From the NCBI GenBank assembly GCA_965369445.1, contig CBDUQU010000001.1, forward strand, positions 4,676 to 68,675: a stretch of DNA of 64,000 nucleotides, in the 5' to 3' direction. Numbering within the stretch: position 1 is the first letter of the stretch; every line of letters begins with the position of its first letter. Positions 16,512 through 26,007 of this stretch are shown here, piece after piece. The position numbers and the translations under genes are program-made. Origin of the DNA: SM23-73-3 sp965369445. Lineage in GTDB: Bacteria > Zixibacteria > MSB-5A5 > SM1-73. The notes under the pieces were generated by a model that saw nothing but the letters and a program-made list of their open reading frames with translations, made no database searches and was not told where the DNA came from.

Positions 16512-17123
16512 TTAGCTCGCTGCTTCCGGTGCAGCGTCCGCCGCGGCACGTTTCGATCTCGAGGCCACCGTCCCTTTTTCAACCAGCCGATCGAGCACCA
16601 GGTCTGCCGGAACGGCTTGACCCTTGGCCAGGGCTCTCATCATGGCGTCGGATAGCTCCTCCGGGGTGAATGGCTTGGGCACGTAATCGGATACCCCGGC
16701 CCTCATGGCTTTGATCGAGGTTTCGACCGAGGGATAGCCGGTAATCAGAATGACCGCCATGTTAGGATTTTCCTTCTTTATTCTTCTGGCTACTTCAATC
16801 CCATCGATCTCCGGCATCTTCCAGTCAGCGATCAACACGTCGAATTCACTGCTCTTGGCCTTGCTCAAGGCCTCCTCTCCGGACAAAGCCACATCCACCT
16901 TGTAGCCTTCCCGGGTCAGGATCTTCTTGCAACTGTTGCACACAGTCTGCTCGTCGTCCACCACCAGGACGCTGGCGGCCGATCTGGCGGTGGCAGCAAG
17001 CGCAACAGCAGGTCGGGCAGAAGCGGTCATCTCCACCCTCTCCTCTACCCTCTTACCTCGTCTGACCAGAACATCGATCAATATGGCCGCTATGAACGTG
17101 AACACTACCAACAAAGCTACCAT
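16512..17123 (-). CDS. membrane-anchored receiver-domain protein (N-terminal TM)
   Basis: A 203-residue protein. Residues 3-19 (ALLVVFTFIAAILIDVL) are a single membrane segment followed by a basic stretch. A response-regulator receiver domain spans about 52-170: ASVLVVDDEQTV, phosphoacceptor in LIADWKMPEIDG, ITGYPSVETS, and VPKPFTPEEL. No DNA-binding or enzymatic output is present. A CNSC motif follows the first acidic pocket. Anchoring a lone receiver in the membrane is unusual. The downstream HybA/HybB-like subunits suggest a role at a membrane redox complex. GGAGTG precedes the ATG. Confidence 0.82.
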   Translation of the reverse strand: MVALLVVFTFIAAILIDVLVRRGKRVEERVEMTASARPAVALAATARSAASVLVVDDEQTVCNSCKKILTREGYKVDVALSGEEALSKAKSSEFDVLIADWKMPEIDGIEVARRIKKENPNMAVILITGYPSVETSIKAMRAGVSDYVPKPFTPEELSDAMMRALAKGQAVPADLVLDRLVEKGTVASRSKRAAADAAPEAAS

Positions 17124-17159
17124 TTCTCACTCCTTTTGTTTTGGCTGTCATTTGCTGAA

Positions 17160-17819
17160 TCAGTCCAGGGGTCTTTTCCCGGCAAGCGCTTTGACAATGC
17201 CAGCGAACACGGTGAAAATCACTATCGGACCCAGGGCGATGAAGAATAGCCTGGAAAAAACCGGGGCTAAGACGGATTTGAAGACGAACTTTATCGGACC
17301 GACCTTAGGCTCTTCTGCAGGCATAGGAGCCACCGCCGGAGCGGTCACGGCTTCTTCCCTGACCACCTCTGCCACCATGGGCTTAGCCTTCGGGCTTACC
17401 ACCCCTTTTTCGATCAACCGATCCAGCACCAAATCTGTCGGTACAGCCTGACCTTTGGCCAGGGCTCTGATCATGGCGTCGGACAGCTCTTCCGGGGTGA
17501 AGGGCTTCGGCACATAGTCGGATACCCCGGACCTGATGGCTTCAATCGAGGTCTCCACCGAGGGATAGCCGGTGATCAATATCACCGCAATCTCGGGATT
17601 CTCCCTCTTGATTCTTCTGGCCACCTCCATTCCATCCATCTCCGGCATCTTCCAATCCGAGATGACCACGTCGAATCCGTTTCTTTTGATCTTGCTCAAC
17701 GCCTCCTCGCCGGACAAAGCCACATCCACGTTGTAGCCTTCCCGGATCAGGATCTTCCTGCAGCTGGAGCAGACGGTCTTTTCGTCATCCACCACCAGGA
17801 CATTCGGTTTACGTTTCAT
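17160..17819 (-). CDS. membrane-anchored receiver-domain protein (C-terminal TM)
   Basis: A 219-residue protein. I place the start at ATG 17819 because GGGAG is eight bases upstream; GTG 17828 would be too close. Residues about 5-125 are a receiver domain (NVLVVDDEKTV, VISDWKMPEMDG, VPKPFTPEEL) nearly twin to the following gene. A linker of about 60 residues, rich in A, P, E and V, leads to a membrane segment near the end (FFIALGPIVIFTVFAGIV). The CSSC motif replaces the usual residues of helix 1. It is the middle gene of three receivers; the pair with the 16512 gene probably arose by duplication, with the anchor moved from one end to the other. Confidence 0.82.
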   Translation of the reverse strand: MKRKPNVLVVDDEKTVCSSCRKILIREGYNVDVALSGEEALSKIKRNGFDVVISDWKMPEMDGMEVARRIKRENPEIAVILITGYPSVETSIEAIRSGVSDYVPKPFTPEELSDAMIRALAKGQAVPTDLVLDRLIEKGVVSPKAKPMVAEVVREEAVTAPAVAPMPAEEPKVGPIKFVFKSVLAPVFSRLFFIALGPIVIFTVFAGIVKALAGKRPLD

Positions 17820-17833
17820 TTTAATCACTCCCT

Positions 17834-18850
17834 TCAGTCAGCCCCCTGGGGGCTAACATGACAAAATAGAGGTTTCACCACCGCGCCCAGGATAATGGGC
17901 AACAAAGCCGGGAAGAAAAGCCGAGAGGCCAAAGCAGACAGGAAGAGCTTTCCTATGGGGACCTTAGCCTGGTGATGCTCTTTCCCCAACCTTCCGGTTG
18001 GTTCCGGCTCTGGTTTTTCCTTTATCTCCAGTTCTGTTTTGACGCTTAGTCCTAAACCCGGGGGAATCACTCTATGTTCAGAATTCAGTTCATGTCTCGC
18101 CTGGTCTGACGGAATGGAGACATTGCCTGACCAGTTTTTTAGATCCTCTTCTAAGTAGAAAGGTTCCAGTTGAACGATCCATCCCTTTCCGAATGGATCT
18201 TTGTTGATCAAGTCGGTATTGAAGTTGATCTCATAGTTGATTTTGACCAGCCGGCCACGAACGGGCACGAGAAGTTTGTGCATCTGCTTGTCGGAAGCCA
18301 GTATCCTGATAAACAGTCTTCCTTGTTCGACCCTGCTCTGGTGACAGGGTAAGTCGACGTAAAGGATGTCGCCCACCGATTCCCTGAACAGGTTGTTTAC
18401 CCCCACCTTGACAGTGCCGTTCTCCTCTATCTTGGCCCAGATATACTTCTGATAATGCAGCAGGTCTGTCCTTCCGCTCTTTCGCTCCTGCAGGGCCTTT
18501 CTTAGCACTTGCGTTAATTGATCAGGGCTGAGAGGCTTGGGAACGTAGTTGGAAACGCCCAATCTCATCGCCTGGACCGCGGATTCCACTGACGGATATC
18601 CGGTTATCATTATCACCACCATATCCGGATGATTCTTTTTCACGATCCTCAGGACCTCCATCCCGTCGATCTCCGGCATTTTCCAGTCGGCGATGAGCAC
18701 GTCATATTTATCCTCTTCCACTTTCTTGAGGGCTTCTCGTCCGTTCAGAGCAATTTGCACATTGTGTCCTGCTCGGCTCAATATCTTCCGGCAGCTATTG
18801 CAAACTATCTCCTCATCATCCACCACTAATACATTTGCTCGGTACGGCAT
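17834..18850 (-). CDS. receiver domain fused to a GcvH-like lipoyl-carrier domain, membrane anchored
   Basis: A 338-residue three-part protein. Residues about 5-125: receiver (NVLVVDDEEIVCNSC, VLIADWKMPEIDG, NYVPKPLSPDQL). Residues about 145-250: a domain like glycine-cleavage H protein (KYIWAKIEENGTVKVGVNNL, GDILYVDLP, then PVRGRLVKINYEIN and NKDPFGKGWIVQLEP). The lysine in ASDKQMHK lies eight residues before the conserved proline, the place of the lipoylated lysine of GcvH. Residues about 310-335: a hydrophobic anchor. It is first in the operon behind a sigma-54 promoter. A swinging lipoyl arm controlled by phosphorylation next to HybA/HybB subunits is a plausible but unproven idea. Confidence 0.82.
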   Translation of the reverse strand: MPYRANVLVVDDEEIVCNSCRKILSRAGHNVQIALNGREALKKVEEDKYDVLIADWKMPEIDGMEVLRIVKKNHPDMVVIMITGYPSVESAVQAMRLGVSNYVPKPLSPDQLTQVLRKALQERKSGRTDLLHYQKYIWAKIEENGTVKVGVNNLFRESVGDILYVDLPCHQSRVEQGRLFIRILASDKQMHKLLVPVRGRLVKINYEINFNTDLINKDPFGKGWIVQLEPFYLEEDLKNWSGNVSIPSDQARHELNSEHRVIPPGLGLSVKTELEIKEKPEPEPTGRLGKEHHQAKVPIGKLFLSALASRLFFPALLPIILGAVVKPLFCHVSPQGAD

Positions 18851-18893
18851 CTCCTATCACCTGCCTTTCTGTTCTTTCCGCTTCTCCTATAGC

Positions 18894-18907
18894 GCAAGAG
18901 ATGTGCC
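18894..18907 (-). promoter_or_regulatory. sigma-54 (-24/-12) promoter of the receiver/HybAB operon
   Basis: On the minus strand GGCAC, five bases, then TTGC gives the GG-N10-GC spacing of RpoN promoters with both conserved blocks intact. It lies about 45 bases before the start of the receiver-GcvH gene. An NtrC-family activator and its kinase are encoded at 26008-28995 on the same strand, the likely regulators. Confidence 0.75.
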
Positions 18908-19986
18908 GATTGTGACTTTTTTCACAAAGATTCGCCAAGCCTTTCAGTTAATGGCTTGAAATATAAGAGCTTATGTTTCGTGCCGAAGAACGAGGATGGG
19001 TGTATTCTGCAGATTCAGCCGAGTTGGTGCATGTCAAAGTTATGCACCGAAATCAGAGGGTTTTGTTGAGATACAAAGACTTAGGAGGAATTCGCGGTGT
19101 ATAGGAAAAATATATAGTGAATACGTTTCATATACGTTTTTAGCACGTAGGTCCGAAATCCTCCGCCTCGGGCAGCGATTTCAGACATGATAAACTTCCC
19201 TCCCTCGATGGTTCGACAAGCTCACCACAAGTGGGAGGGAATAAAAGGGAGGGTGAAATGAGGTATTCTCTCGTTGGTAACGGACACCTTGTCCGTTACC
19301 CTTCAACTTCGTTCCCTTCGGGTCTGCCCAGACGGATCCGTAGGACAGCCTGCTTGACAGTTTCTCTTGTAGCCGCAGACTTCAGTCTGCGGGGGCGGAT
19401 GGCGGGGGGCTCACAGGGTGATTGTCGGGCACCCCAACGGCCCTTCGACAAGCTCAGGGCGGGATCGCCCTACAGGCCCATCCGGGCACCCCAACCCGCA
19501 AGTCTGGACTTGCTGGACATACTGGACTTGCTGGACTTTGTTTTTGGTTTTTTTTATGGTTCGAAGTCCGGGGTCGAGATAGAAGATCGTTATCCCGGAG
19601 GGGGGCGTTGGCCCCTGGCTGGGTTTTGGTGTTTGTGAACCCGACGGCGGAGAGGGACCGACCCACCGGGTGACAAGTGAGCCGGTTTTCTTTGGAGTTG
19701 GTATGAAGCAGATGATTCATATGATTCTTATCCTCCCGAAAGTTACGGCTCATACAATAAACAATCGTCTCCTCAATAATACTGGAGCAATCTCTTTCAC
19801 CATCAAAGTTCTTTTGAATTTGGTCTTTGTGGTAAGAGAGACACGCATTGGCGGTCTTTTTGTCCCCCTGAGAAGGGGTTCACCCTGAAGGGGGAAATCG
19901 AAGATCCGTAGAACAGGGGGTTATTGTATTTCTCCCCCTGATAAGGGGGACACAGGGGGTTCCATGTTGATTTCGTACCATTTTCC
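18908..19986. other. gene-free region with repeats
   Basis: About 1.1 kb between the receiver operon and the restriction system holds no gene I can support. It contains repeat pieces: 19195-19256 (shared with 5619-5657), TTCGACAAGCTCA-type motifs near 19211 and 19444, and the CCCCTGATAAGGGGG palindrome near 19936-19954, which recurs inverted near 63600-63618. Short frames here lack ribosome sites and protein-like sequence. Confidence 0.6.
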
Positions 19987-20015
19987 TTGACTTCTACAGG
20001 TCTGCGAGCTATAAT
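19987..20015 (+). promoter_or_regulatory. strong sigma-70 promoter for hsdMSR
   Basis: TTGACT at 19987-19992, a 17-base spacer and TATAAT at 20010-20015 form a near-consensus promoter directed at hsdM, whose ATG is 181 bases from the -10 box. The long leader has no clear fold. Confidence 0.8.
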
Positions 20016-20195
20016 ATTCGTTGTCAAGAGAGCTTATATCTGCAGGAGGCAGGGCTGGGCATACCGGCTCTGGGCTTGGACTACACGGGCCACAGTCATT
20101 CGTCACTCACGGCGCTCAAAGCCATGTTCAGACTGCTATACGGATCAAAATAAACATAGTCAGCCACCAAGAGTGACGCAAACGTAGGGAAACAC

Positions 20196-21650
20196 ATGTT
20201 CGAGCAGACCTTCAAAAACATCGACGATGTGCTCTGGAAGGAGGCGGGGTGTTCGTCCGAGCTGGACTATACGGAACAATCCTCCTGGATGCTGTTCCTC
20301 AAATACCTCGATGACCTGGAGCAGGAACGGGCCATGCGCGCGAAATTGCGAGGCAAGTCCTACGAGTTCCTCCTGGAAAAACGCTTCCGGTGGTCCAGTT
20401 GGGCCGCGCCAAAAAACCGCGCCGGAGAGTTTGACCACGACAAGGCGCTTACCGGCGACGACCTCATCGACTTCGTCAACCGTGAGCTCTTTCCCTACCT
20501 CCAGGGCTTCAAGCAGCGCGCCGCCAGCCCCGACACCATCGAGTACAAGATTGGCGAGATCTTTGGCGAGATCAAGAGCAAATTCCAGAGCGGCTACAGC
20601 CTGCGGGACACGCTGGAACTGATGGACGCCCTGCGCTTCCGTTCGCAGAAGGAAAAGCACGAGCTGTCCCACCTTTACGAAGCCAAGATCAGGAACATGG
20701 GCAATGCCGGCCGCAACGGCGGCGAGTACTACACCCCCCGTCCGCTGATTCGCGCTATGGTCCGGGTGATCAAACCCAAGATCGGCGAGCGGATATATGA
20801 CGGGGCTTGCGGTTCGGCGGGCTTCCTGTGCGAGTCCCACGACTACCTGCGCAAGGGCAAACTGACCACCAGCCAACTCAAGAAACTCCAGACCAAGACC
20901 TTCTATGGAAAAGAGAAGAAGAGCCTGGCCTACGTCATCGCCATCATGAACATGATCCTGCACGGCATCGACGCTCCCAACATCCTCCACACCAACACCC
21001 TGTCCGAGAACATCATGGACATCCAGGAGAAGGACCGCTTCAACGTCATCCTCGCCAATCCGCCCTTCGGCGGCAAAGAGCGCAAGGAAGTCCAGCAGAA
21101 CTTTCCCATCAAGACCAGCGAAACCGCCTTCCTCTTCCTCCAGCACTTCATCAAATCGCTCAAGGCCGGCGGCCGCGCGGCGGTGGTCATCAAGAACACC
21201 TTCCTCTCCAACTCCGACAACGCCTCCCGCGCCCTGCGTCAGGAGCTGCTCGAAAACTGCAACCTCCATACTATTCTCGACTGCCCCGGCGGCACCTTCC
21301 TCGGGGCGGGCGTGAAGACCGTAGTGCTATTCTTCGAGAAGGGCGCGCCCACACGGAAAACATGGTACTACCAACTCAATCCCGGCCGGAGCCTGGGCAA
21401 GACCAACCCGCTCAACGACGACGACCTCAAGGAGTTCGTGAAACTGCAGGCCAAGTTCAAGGATTCTGAGCAGTCCTGGACCGTGAACATTGCCGACGTG
21501 GATCAGGAGACCTTCGACCTCTCCGTCAAGAACCCCAACACGCCGGAGGAAGCCCCGCTTCGCGAACCACGGGAAATCGTCGAGGAGATGGCCGCGCTGG
21601 ATGCCGAGAGCGCCAAGATCCTTGATGGGATTCGGGGGATGCTGCGGTGA
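20196..21650 (+). CDS. hsdM: type I restriction-modification system DNA methyltransferase subunit
   Basis: A 484-residue HsdM. The N-terminal helical domain (about 1-130) is followed by the adenine methyltransferase core: RNGGEYYTPRPLIRAMV, YDGACGSAGFL (AdoMet binding) and the catalytic ILANPPFGG motif. It methylates adenine in the recognition sequence chosen by HsdS and forms the M2S core of the enzyme. Length and motifs are complete. The stop overlaps the hsdS start (GTGA). The gene is GC-rich with strong C bias at third positions, unlike the first part of hsdS, suggesting recent transfer and shuffling of specificity. Confidence 0.95.
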   Translation: MFEQTFKNIDDVLWKEAGCSSELDYTEQSSWMLFLKYLDDLEQERAMRAKLRGKSYEFLLEKRFRWSSWAAPKNRAGEFDHDKALTGDDLIDFVNRELFPYLQGFKQRAASPDTIEYKIGEIFGEIKSKFQSGYSLRDTLELMDALRFRSQKEKHELSHLYEAKIRNMGNAGRNGGEYYTPRPLIRAMVRVIKPKIGERIYDGACGSAGFLCESHDYLRKGKLTTSQLKKLQTKTFYGKEKKSLAYVIAIMNMILHGIDAPNILHTNTLSENIMDIQEKDRFNVILANPPFGGKERKEVQQNFPIKTSETAFLFLQHFIKSLKAGGRAAVVIKNTFLSNSDNASRALRQELLENCNLHTILDCPGGTFLGAGVKTVVLFFEKGAPTRKTWYYQLNPGRSLGKTNPLNDDDLKEFVKLQAKFKDSEQSWTVNIADVDQETFDLSVKNPNTPEEAPLREPREIVEEMAALDAESAKILDGIRGMLR

Positions 21651-22969
21651 ACTGTCAATTCTCTACAAAACCACTGCGCGACCTTATAAAGGAGAATCCC
21701 AAGTCTACGCTTAAGGTTCGAGACTCGCTTGATACGGGTCGCTTTATTTTCTTAACTAGCGGGACAAAGACTCGGTATTCGAATGATTACTTGTGTGAAG
21801 AAGAGAACCTCTTTCTTGCTACCGGAGGAACCGCTCACGTTGGCTACTTCAATGGACCGGCCGCATATTCAACGGACTGCTATTCGATAACAACGAAAGA
21901 AGGGCTTTCAACAAAACTCCTGTATTACTTTCTTCTGAGTCAGTTAAATTACATCAATGAGTCGCTGTTCAGGGGAGCAGCGCTAAAGCACCTACAAAAG
22001 CGGGCCTTCAAAGAACTTCCCGTTCCTGTCCCGCCAGAGGTTCTTCAGGAGCGGATCGTGGCGATCCTCGACGAGGCGTTTGCTGGTATCGCTACGGCGG
22101 TCGCCAATGCCGAGAAGAACCTCCCCAACGCGCGGGAGTTGTGGGCAGGTGCATTGGCCTCGGCGTGCTCCGGGGCACTTACCAAGGGCTGGAGGCCCAA
22201 GAATAGCGAGATTGAACCGGCTAAAGACCTGTTGTTACGCGCAATCGCTCGACGGCACGAGCAGCGTAGAACTTCCGGTAGGCCCAAAGAACCGCAACCC
22301 CCAATTGCTGCTACAAAGACAACTATCCCCGATACGTGGGTGTGGGCATCTCCCGAACAGCTTTCGACACATATTGTCGATTGTCCGCACAGTACTCCGA
22401 GGTGGGCCGATGAAGGGCCCATCTGTATCCGCACGACGAATTTCAGACCGGGATATCTCGACCTAGGTTCGGTGAGATACGTTTCGGAAGTCGCCTACAC
22501 CGAACGGGCAAGGCGGTTAGAACCGAAACCAGGGGATGTCTTATACAGCCGTGAAGGCGGGATCCTAGGTATCGCTTGCACCTTTCCCGATGGACTGAAA
22601 GCGTGCTTGGGACAGAGGATGATGCTCTTTCGCCTTGACAATTGCGCAGTGCATCCTCGCTATTTCGCTTGCGTACTGAACTCACCTCACATCTTGACGA
22701 TAGTGAATCGGTTAACAGCGGGAGCCGCTGCACCACACATAAACATACGAGACATAAGGACATTTCCGATCCCGCTTCCGCCGTTCTCTGAACAGCAACA
22801 AATCGTCACAGTTCTTGACACTGTGTGGACATCGATCCAGCGCCTTGAGCGGATCCAATTGCGGAAGCTGGACTTCCTCGCCGAACTCAAGCAATCCATT
22901 CTCCAGAAAGCCTTCTCTGGCGAACTCACCGCCAAACCCGACAAAGCCCTCGCGGAGGCCGGACTATGA
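21647..22969 (+). CDS. hsdS: type I restriction-modification specificity subunit
   Basis: A 440-residue HsdS starting at GTG 21647, inside the hsdM stop. Two target-recognition domains (about 1-140 and 225-385) are each followed by a conserved helical spacer: PVPPEVLQERIVAILDEAF and PLPPFSEQQQIVTVLDTVW. The spacers set the distance between the two half-sites of the DNA target. The recognition domains are more AT-rich and irregular than the spacers, the usual sign of domain swapping. The last part (LAELKQSILQKAFSGELT) is typical of the family. The stop overlaps the hsdR ATG by four bases. Confidence 0.94.
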   Translation: MNCQFSTKPLRDLIKENPKSTLKVRDSLDTGRFIFLTSGTKTRYSNDYLCEEENLFLATGGTAHVGYFNGPAAYSTDCYSITTKEGLSTKLLYYFLLSQLNYINESLFRGAALKHLQKRAFKELPVPVPPEVLQERIVAILDEAFAGIATAVANAEKNLPNARELWAGALASACSGALTKGWRPKNSEIEPAKDLLLRAIARRHEQRRTSGRPKEPQPPIAATKTTIPDTWVWASPEQLSTHIVDCPHSTPRWADEGPICIRTTNFRPGYLDLGSVRYVSEVAYTERARRLEPKPGDVLYSREGGILGIACTFPDGLKACLGQRMMLFRLDNCAVHPRYFACVLNSPHILTIVNRLTAGAAAPHINIRDIRTFPIPLPPFSEQQQIVTVLDTVWTSIQRLERIQLRKLDFLAELKQSILQKAFSGELTAKPDKALAEAGL

Positions 22970-25359
22970 ACGAAGCCGAAACCCGCGCTGAACTCATTGA
23001 TCCCGCCCTGAAGGCTGCCGGTTGGGGCGTGGTGGAAGGCAGCCGCGTATGCCGTGAAGTCATCACCCTCGGCCGCCTGCAAGGCGCAGGGAAGCGTGCT
23101 CAGCAGGACATTGCCGACTACGTGCTGGTCTACCGGAACCAGAAGCTGGCCGTCATCGAGGCCAAGCGCCGTGATTTGCCCGACACCGAAGGCGTGGCCC
23201 AGGCCAAAAAGTACGCCGAAAAACTCCAAGCGCGTTTCGCTTACTCCACCAATGGCGACGGGATCTACCAGATCGACATGAAAACCGGAGCCGAGAGGTA
23301 TATCCCGCACTACCCATCCCCCGCCCAACTCTGGGCCGACACCTTTGCCGAGGAGAACGTGTGGCGCAACCGTTTTGCCGAGGTTCCCTTCGAGGATAAG
23401 GGCGGCGCCTGGGAAGCCCGCTACTACCAGCACAATGCCATCAACCGCACATTGGAAGCCATCGCGGCAGGTAAACCGCGCATCCTGCTCACCATGGCCA
23501 CCGGCACCGGTAAGACCTTCATCGCCTTCCAACTCGCCTGGAAACTTTTCCACAGCCGCTGGACGCTCGCCCGCGACGCCAAACGTCGACCCCGTGTCCT
23601 GTTCCTTGCCGACCGCAACATCCTTGCCGACCAGGCCTACAACGCCTTCTCCGCCTTTCCCGAAGATGCGCTGGTGCGCATTGCGCCGGACGAGATCCGC
23701 AAGAAGGGCCGCGTACCGAAGAACGCCAGTATCTTCTTCACCATCTTTCAGACCTTCATGACCGGCGCCGATGAAGAAGGCAACCCCAGCCCCAACTTCG
23801 GCGACTATCCCCCGGACTTCTTTGACTTCATCGTCATTGACGAATGTCACCGCGGCGGCGCCAACGACGAGAGCAACTGGCGCGGCATCATGGAGTACTT
23901 CTCTCCGGCCCTGCAACTCGGCCTTACCGCCACTCCCAAGCGCAAGACCAACGCCGACACCTATGCCTACTTCGGCAAACCTGTCTACATCTATTCCCTG
24001 AGAGACGGCACCAACGACGGCTACCTCACGCCTTTCAAAGTCAAACAGATCGCCACCACTATCGACGAATACGTCTACACATCTGACGACCATGTCATCG
24101 AGGGCGAGGTAGAGGTAGGCCGGCGCTATACCGAGGACGACTTCAACCGGGTGATTGAGATACAGGCCCGCGAAAAGTACCGCGTGAAGGTCTTCATGGA
24201 CGCCATCGACCAGAGCCAGAAGACCCTCGTCTTCTGTGCCACCCAGGACCACGCCCTGGCGGTACGCAACCTGGTGAACCAAATCAAGGCCAGCGCCGAA
24301 CCAAACTACTGCGTGCGGGTGACCGCCAACGACGGCGCCTTAGGTGACCAGCACCTGCGCACCTTCCAGGACAACGAGAAAACCATCCCCACCATACTGA
24401 CCACTTCCCAGAAACTATCCACCGGTGTGGATGCCCGGAACATCCGCAACATAGTCCTGATGCGTCCCATCAATTCCATGATTGAGTTCAAGCAGATCAT
24501 CGGGCGCGGCACCCGGCTCTTCGACGGCAAGGACTACTTCACCATCTACGACTTCGTAGAGGCATACAAACACTTCAACGACCCCGAATGGGATGGCGAA
24601 CCGGTAGAGCCGGAACCGTGTGAGCGCTGCGGCAACAGTCCGTGCACCTGTGAAGTAGAACCACCCGAACCTTGTCCTGTATGTGGCGAGATTCCCTGTG
24701 AATGTGAGAAAGAACCGCCTGAGCCTTGCCCTGTCTGTGGTCAACGCCCTTGTATCTGCAAGAAGCGGACCAGAGTTAAGGTCAAACTGGCAGACGGCAA
24801 AGAACGCAGCATCCAACACATGATGGCAACAACCTTCTGGAGTCCGGACGGCAAGCCCATGTCCGCCGCCGAGTTCATCGAACGCCTGTTTGGCGACCTG
24901 CCCGAGCTTTTCAAAGACGAAAACGAACTCCGAAAGCTGTGGAGCCGCCCCGATACCCGCAAGGCGCTCCTTCAGGGTCTTGCAGAAAGAGGCTACGGCG
25001 ATGAGCAACTCGCCGAGGTTCGCTCCATGATCGATGCCGACAAGAGCGATCTCTACGACGTACTGGCTTACGTCGCCTTTGCCCGCGCCCCCATCACCCG
25101 CGAGGAGCGGGTGAACACTCACAGAAATCTTATCTTCTCCCACTATGCGGACAAGCAGCAGGAGTTCCTCGACTTCGTCCTGGGTCACTACATCCAACAA
25201 GGAATTGGCGAACTCGATCAGGACAAATTACCCCATCTTCTTGAACTCAAATACCACGCCATCAGCGACGCCGTCGCGGCCCTGGGGAACGTGACAGACA
25301 TCCGCGAGGTTTTTATAGGTTTTCAAAAGCACTTGTACGTGCAGCAGCCAGCGGCTTGA
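22966..25359 (+). CDS. hsdR: type I restriction-modification endonuclease/translocase subunit with Cys-rich insert
   Basis: A 797-residue HsdR. Order: N-terminal nuclease domain (LAVIEAKRRDLPDTEG contains the E-x-K active site), Walker A MATGTGKTF, DECHRG motif II, TATPKRKT motif III, and the helicase end IIGRGTRLFDGKDYF. It translocates DNA with ATP and cuts unmodified DNA. After the helicase domain, near residues 545-600, is a cysteine-rich insert with three similar units (EPCERCGNSPCTCE, EPCPVCGEIPCECE, EPCPVCGQRPCICK) that looks like a set of small zinc-binding knuckles. The C-terminal domain that docks on M2S follows. Everything is in frame, so the system should be functional. Confidence 0.94.
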   Translation: MNEAETRAELIDPALKAAGWGVVEGSRVCREVITLGRLQGAGKRAQQDIADYVLVYRNQKLAVIEAKRRDLPDTEGVAQAKKYAEKLQARFAYSTNGDGIYQIDMKTGAERYIPHYPSPAQLWADTFAEENVWRNRFAEVPFEDKGGAWEARYYQHNAINRTLEAIAAGKPRILLTMATGTGKTFIAFQLAWKLFHSRWTLARDAKRRPRVLFLADRNILADQAYNAFSAFPEDALVRIAPDEIRKKGRVPKNASIFFTIFQTFMTGADEEGNPSPNFGDYPPDFFDFIVIDECHRGGANDESNWRGIMEYFSPALQLGLTATPKRKTNADTYAYFGKPVYIYSLRDGTNDGYLTPFKVKQIATTIDEYVYTSDDHVIEGEVEVGRRYTEDDFNRVIEIQAREKYRVKVFMDAIDQSQKTLVFCATQDHALAVRNLVNQIKASAEPNYCVRVTANDGALGDQHLRTFQDNEKTIPTILTTSQKLSTGVDARNIRNIVLMRPINSMIEFKQIIGRGTRLFDGKDYFTIYDFVEAYKHFNDPEWDGEPVEPEPCERCGNSPCTCEVEPPEPCPVCGEIPCECEKEPPEPCPVCGQRPCICKKRTRVKVKLADGKERSIQHMMATTFWSPDGKPMSAAEFIERLFGDLPELFKDENELRKLWSRPDTRKALLQGLAERGYGDEQLAEVRSMIDADKSDLYDVLAYVAFARAPITREERVNTHRNLIFSHYADKQQEFLDFVLGHYIQQGIGELDQDKLPHLLELKYHAISDAVAALGNVTDIREVFIGFQKHLYVQQPAA

Positions 25360-25387
25360 CCGGATGCAACCCCTCTTCTAACTGCTT

Positions 25388-25419
25388 TATCCGTTCTATC
25401 CCTTTAATCCGTTGACAGC
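25388..25419. repeat. ATCCGTT-type short repeat
   Basis: TTATCCGTTCTATCC and TTTAATCCGTTGAC follow the hsdR gene. They belong to the same family as the arrays near 42.7-42.9 and 44.9 kb. Confidence 0.5.
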
Positions 25420-25593
25420 TTCGGATGCCCCACCGCTTGCCACGCCCCTTTAATACCTACCGCCTATCCTCTCTTTCCACAAAGAGCAAATATACCCTAA
25501 CTTCAATGGTGAAGAAGATAGCTCCACAGTGTATGGGAGAACCAATGTCTTTTGCATGCACAGAACCCCGCCTTAACGGAGAAGAAGAATCTC

Positions 25594-25818
25594 ATGAACC
25601 ATATATTTGATACCGAGGATGAAGAACAGAGCTCCACGCAGTTGAAGTTCCTAAAAACCTTGATCGACAAGCTCATTAAAGGACGAAAACACCCAACGGG
25701 TGCTCCGCCATCCTCTCGGACGACCAACTACTTTTATGGTAAGCTTACGAACTACACTCAGAATACAGATTTAAACGTACATAATTCTTTGCCTGATAAC
25801 TGCTTGGAGGCAAAGTGA
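25594..25818 (+). CDS. possible small protein of unknown function
   Basis: A 74-codon frame beginning MNHIFDTEDEEQSSTQLKF, acidic then basic (LIDKLIKGRK). A weak GAAGAAG precedes the ATG. I recognise no family. The region 25360-26007 otherwise shows only the ATCCGTT repeat and low-complexity CCACCAG-type sequence near 25840-25875, so this is a weak call. Confidence 0.25.
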   Translation: MNHIFDTEDEEQSSTQLKFLKTLIDKLIKGRKHPTGAPPSSRTTNYFYGKLTNYTQNTDLNVHNSLPDNCLEAK

Positions 25819-26007
25819 GAAAAAAATTAAAAATACCACCAGATGCACCAGAAGCGCCAGTTCCACCAGTCAAACATCTCCGCTTGCGGTGAATCCTTCA
25901 GATGAATCCGTTGCAGAAAGGATTTAGGTGTTCCTCCCTAGTATTTCACTTGACCCCCTGAATCCTCGACCCCTAGAACCCTTCCTGTCACGCTAACAGA
26001 TCTCGGC

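Noticed and set aside
20160..21269. 369-codon minus-strand frame opposite hsdM
   Set aside because: It mirrors a GC-rich gene with strong third-position bias. The translation is low-complexity V, G, L, E and shows no domain.
22687..24282. 531-codon minus-strand frame opposite hsdS and hsdR
   Set aside because: No ribosome site and no protein family features; it is a shadow of the hsd genes, which have clear motifs.
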